DNA from: Psettodes erumei
Lineage: Eukaryota > Chordata > Actinopteri > Pleuronectiformes > Psettodidae
DNA length: 64,000 bases
NCBI GenBank assembly: GCA_016785225.1
Contig: JAFBJZ010000354.1
Span: 1,836,001-1,900,000, forward strand
Direction of reading: 5' to 3'
In this document: piece by piece, positions 61,501-64,000 of the stretch
Layout of the letters: every line of letters begins with the position of its first letter
Numbering within the stretch: the stretch's first letter is position 1
Notes under the pieces: model-generated
What the model saw: the letters and a program-made list of their open reading frames with translations, nothing else
Told to the model about the DNA's origin: nothing
The model's database searches: none
Translations under genes and position numbers: made by a program

Positions 61501-64000
61501 GATCCCTCAGGGCAGGGTTCATTCGGTGGACATGTTGCTCAAGCCGAACTTCCTGATTTTGCTGAACAGTCACCTTGTAGCTCCAATTGACATGTAATGT
61601 TATTGGACACTGCTCTTTCCTCCCCTCGCTTTACCCCCCCCACCACCACCACCACACCACACACACACCCATAAAAAGCTTACACATCACAGATATTTCA
61701 ATGCAACAGGCCTCCATTGGAAAAAAATCTGTTATCAGTTGTTGCACTGCTGGATTCTGTTCCTGGGCCTTTTAGTAAAGCTCAGCAACTCAGGTTGTAG
61801 CGTCAAAAACCTTCTGCTTTCCACCACAAGGGAAAAAGCAATATAATCACATCACACCTTCTCTCCTGGAGCCACAATAGTTTAGCTGTGTCTCAGTCAT
61901 TTGTTTTGTTTTCCATATGAATCCTGCTGAAGTGGCTTTTAAATGCAACTATGTACCCTGTGCATGCTGCCTCCAGAGGTAAGTGGCTGATTCTGGCATG
62001 TCGGGGCAGGTGACACAGGGGTTGCCTAGTGACTAGCAACTCCTCCTCTGACCCCCACCTCCAAATCTGGGGTTGAATGGTTTGCTAGCTCTTTGAAGTA
62101 AAAGGAGGGGGTGTAAATAATTTATTTTTCTGCACACAGCTGACACTTTTCCATCGAGGCGGCTCAAACACATCGAGGTGTCCCAACAATGTCTAAAGGT
62201 GGTAAATATTTAAGAGCTGTGTGATTTAGACTGTTGAGCCAAGCTGAGCACGTATGCGGTCTCGCAACAGTGGTAGAAAGAAAACCTGAGTGTTAACACA
62301 TGCCAAGTAGAGCTTTTTGGTAACATCCCTTGTTAAAGTATCATTTTGCATTTTTAAAATTAAAAAAAAAAAAGAAGCCCTTTAACTGCATGAATTACCA
62401 GATGGAAGAGGGTCTATCATGTAATTCAAACCAATTCAGCCATAGAAATAATCTTCAATTCCCATTCAAACTACTTCATTGTATGGCCCTCCAATGTGTC
62501 AAAACCTGTTAAGCAGATTATAAAGAAATAATAACATTAAATAGGCAGTTGACACAGTAACAGAGACATGTGTGCAAGCTTAAACAAATGGTATTTTTGT
62601 TAATACTGACAGCAAGGGTGTGAAATCTTCCGAGGTATTCTTACTGTACAAAATCATTTTGAGTTGAAAGTGACGGTCCCAGCAAAGATTGTAATGATTA
62701 TAAATCACACATAATGTGAGCAGGAAAATGGTTTAGCTAAGCCCAGGAGTACACGTTGGCGGGTTAGAAAAGAGGGAAGCAGTATTAGCGCAGGCTATGT
62801 TCTGTACACAGTGTCTTTGTGAGCAGGGCTTTAAGCCTGTGTGCTAATCTGGTGACAGTGGCAAGCACATGCTACCAAAGACAGAGTAATGGGCTGTAGG
62901 CTGGGGGTGGAATTAATACAAGAGAGTAGTTCTTGTCAGGCTTTACAAGTGTTATCCTGCTGGTGAAATTTACACATACAGCGAAAGCATAGTATACTTA
63001 TGCCAAGGAAAATCACATGCGTTTTGATCGCTTATGCCAGTGAGTAACTTTCATCCACTTATTTGTTAAACCTGTGGGTTTTTTATGTGTTATTTCTGCC
63101 TTTATTTATTTTTACACTAACTGATAGATAATCCCCACACTGCCATGTGACCAATTTTCATCTGGGGAAAACCCTGATGTTAGCTGGCCCACATCATCTG
63201 CAGCAGGGGTATGACGGGGTGAGCATGTTGGGGTAAGGGCTGTTGAGGCGGATTTCTTTGCAGATGTTATCTCCCAATCAAAAGTCACCGGAGACAAGCA
63301 AGCGAAGCGGGTCTACAGCCTCATTTACGGAAAGCGATGAAATCAAATTTGAACTAGAAACATCTGTTGCTAGAAAATGTTCCTCAGTGTCATGTATTAC
63401 AAACATAATTTCTAAGTTGAGAAAAAAACTGACGCTTTGGGCAAAGATCCCAGAGATGTCATGGCTCTTCTGGGATGTGATCCCATTTTGTTTTTTTCCC
63501 CCTTATTACCTTTTTTAATAAGTAAAGCAAATCCTAACTTTGCATTGGAGAAACAAAAATGATAATCCTTAAACAACGAAAATCAGGTTAATCATATTCA
63601 GAATTACATTTTGTCCCTTGTGCTCAGTTCATCAGGCATTTGCATTTTATACATGGCCAGAGAAAGCTATTCACACATTACAAACCAGGGCTTTGCACAA
63701 TCTGGGAAAAAAATTCTGATGATCAAGCTGATCAAGAAATTCAAGTGAATTCATTTGTAACTGAGGCTTTGCAGTCACACCAGGACCCTCATCCCTCACC
63801 AAAAGCTCCTCAAAAGGCAGCTCAACTGACTGAGCACCTTATTTTTGTACCGTTTCTCTCTGACAATGCCCACCCTTGGATGTCACATGCCATGCTGGTT
63901 TTATGCAAATACGTGACACCTAAAGATAAACCCTGAGAAAGCAGTTGTTTTCTCACAGTTGTGACAGTTCTGAGCCCGCAAAACTTCCTTTCATACACAC
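58531..64000. other. Region downstream of cited4, no gene recognised
   Basis: AT-rich sequence with simple patches: a T run (61198-61212), C-rich and CCA-rich sequence (61636-61670), and an A run (62364-62374). Short open frames have no recognisable motif. In human the next gene beyond CITED4 is KCNQ4; I see no potassium-channel exon here. Confidence 0.6.

Noticed and set aside
1..64000. CRISPR arrays, operons, ribosome binding sites and other prokaryotic systems
   Set aside because: The window is clearly vertebrate nuclear DNA; no such structure was seen.

Overview
The window is vertebrate nuclear DNA, almost certainly from a teleost fish. Genes have many short exons with GT-AG introns. Coding exons are a small minority of the sequence. 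The interspersed repeats (Tc1/mariner remnants, a tRNA-derived SINE-like copy, a LINE-type 3' tail, short dispersed repeats of a kind I know from percomorph genomes, CA/GA microsatellites) are of fish type. Four protein-coding genes can be supported; assignments come from conserved protein sequence, not from a search.

Left block (1-16.3 kb). The last four coding exons of taf12 (+) enter from the left edge and end at 1630. rab42 (-, two exons, 3694-5282) lies tail to tail with it. ctps1 (-, 17 coding exons, 8013-15154, 588 aa) follows. Its reconstructed exons join without a frame break and place the glutaminase triad at C399/H526/E528. Two ctps1 introns carry Tc1/mariner-like remnants. A non-coding first exon of ctps1 is inferred near 16.1-16.3 kb.

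Middle (16.4-55.6 kb). I find no convincing gene in about 39 kb. It holds microsatellites, three perfect 20-22 bp hairpins, dispersed repeats, a degenerate minisatellite, and several CpG-containing or motif-rich patches that could be regulatory. ctps1 and cited4 point away from each other across this interval, as CTPS1 and CITED4 do in human 1p34.2, so distal control elements of cited4 are a reasonable guess. That is inference only.

Right block (55.6-64 kb). cited4 (+) has a probable non-coding first exon, an intron in its 5' UTR, and one coding exon (56858-57625, 255 aa) with a 12-residue glutamine run and the C-terminal CBP/p300-binding domain. The last 5.4 kb downstream shows no recognisable gene.

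The four genes do not form a pathway: taf12 is a general transcription cofactor subunit, cited4 a CBP/p300 co-regulator, rab42 a trafficking GTPase, ctps1 the CTP-synthesis enzyme. The interest lies in synteny, the interval between ctps1 and cited4, and small sequence structures. I found no evidence of a wholly new biological system.
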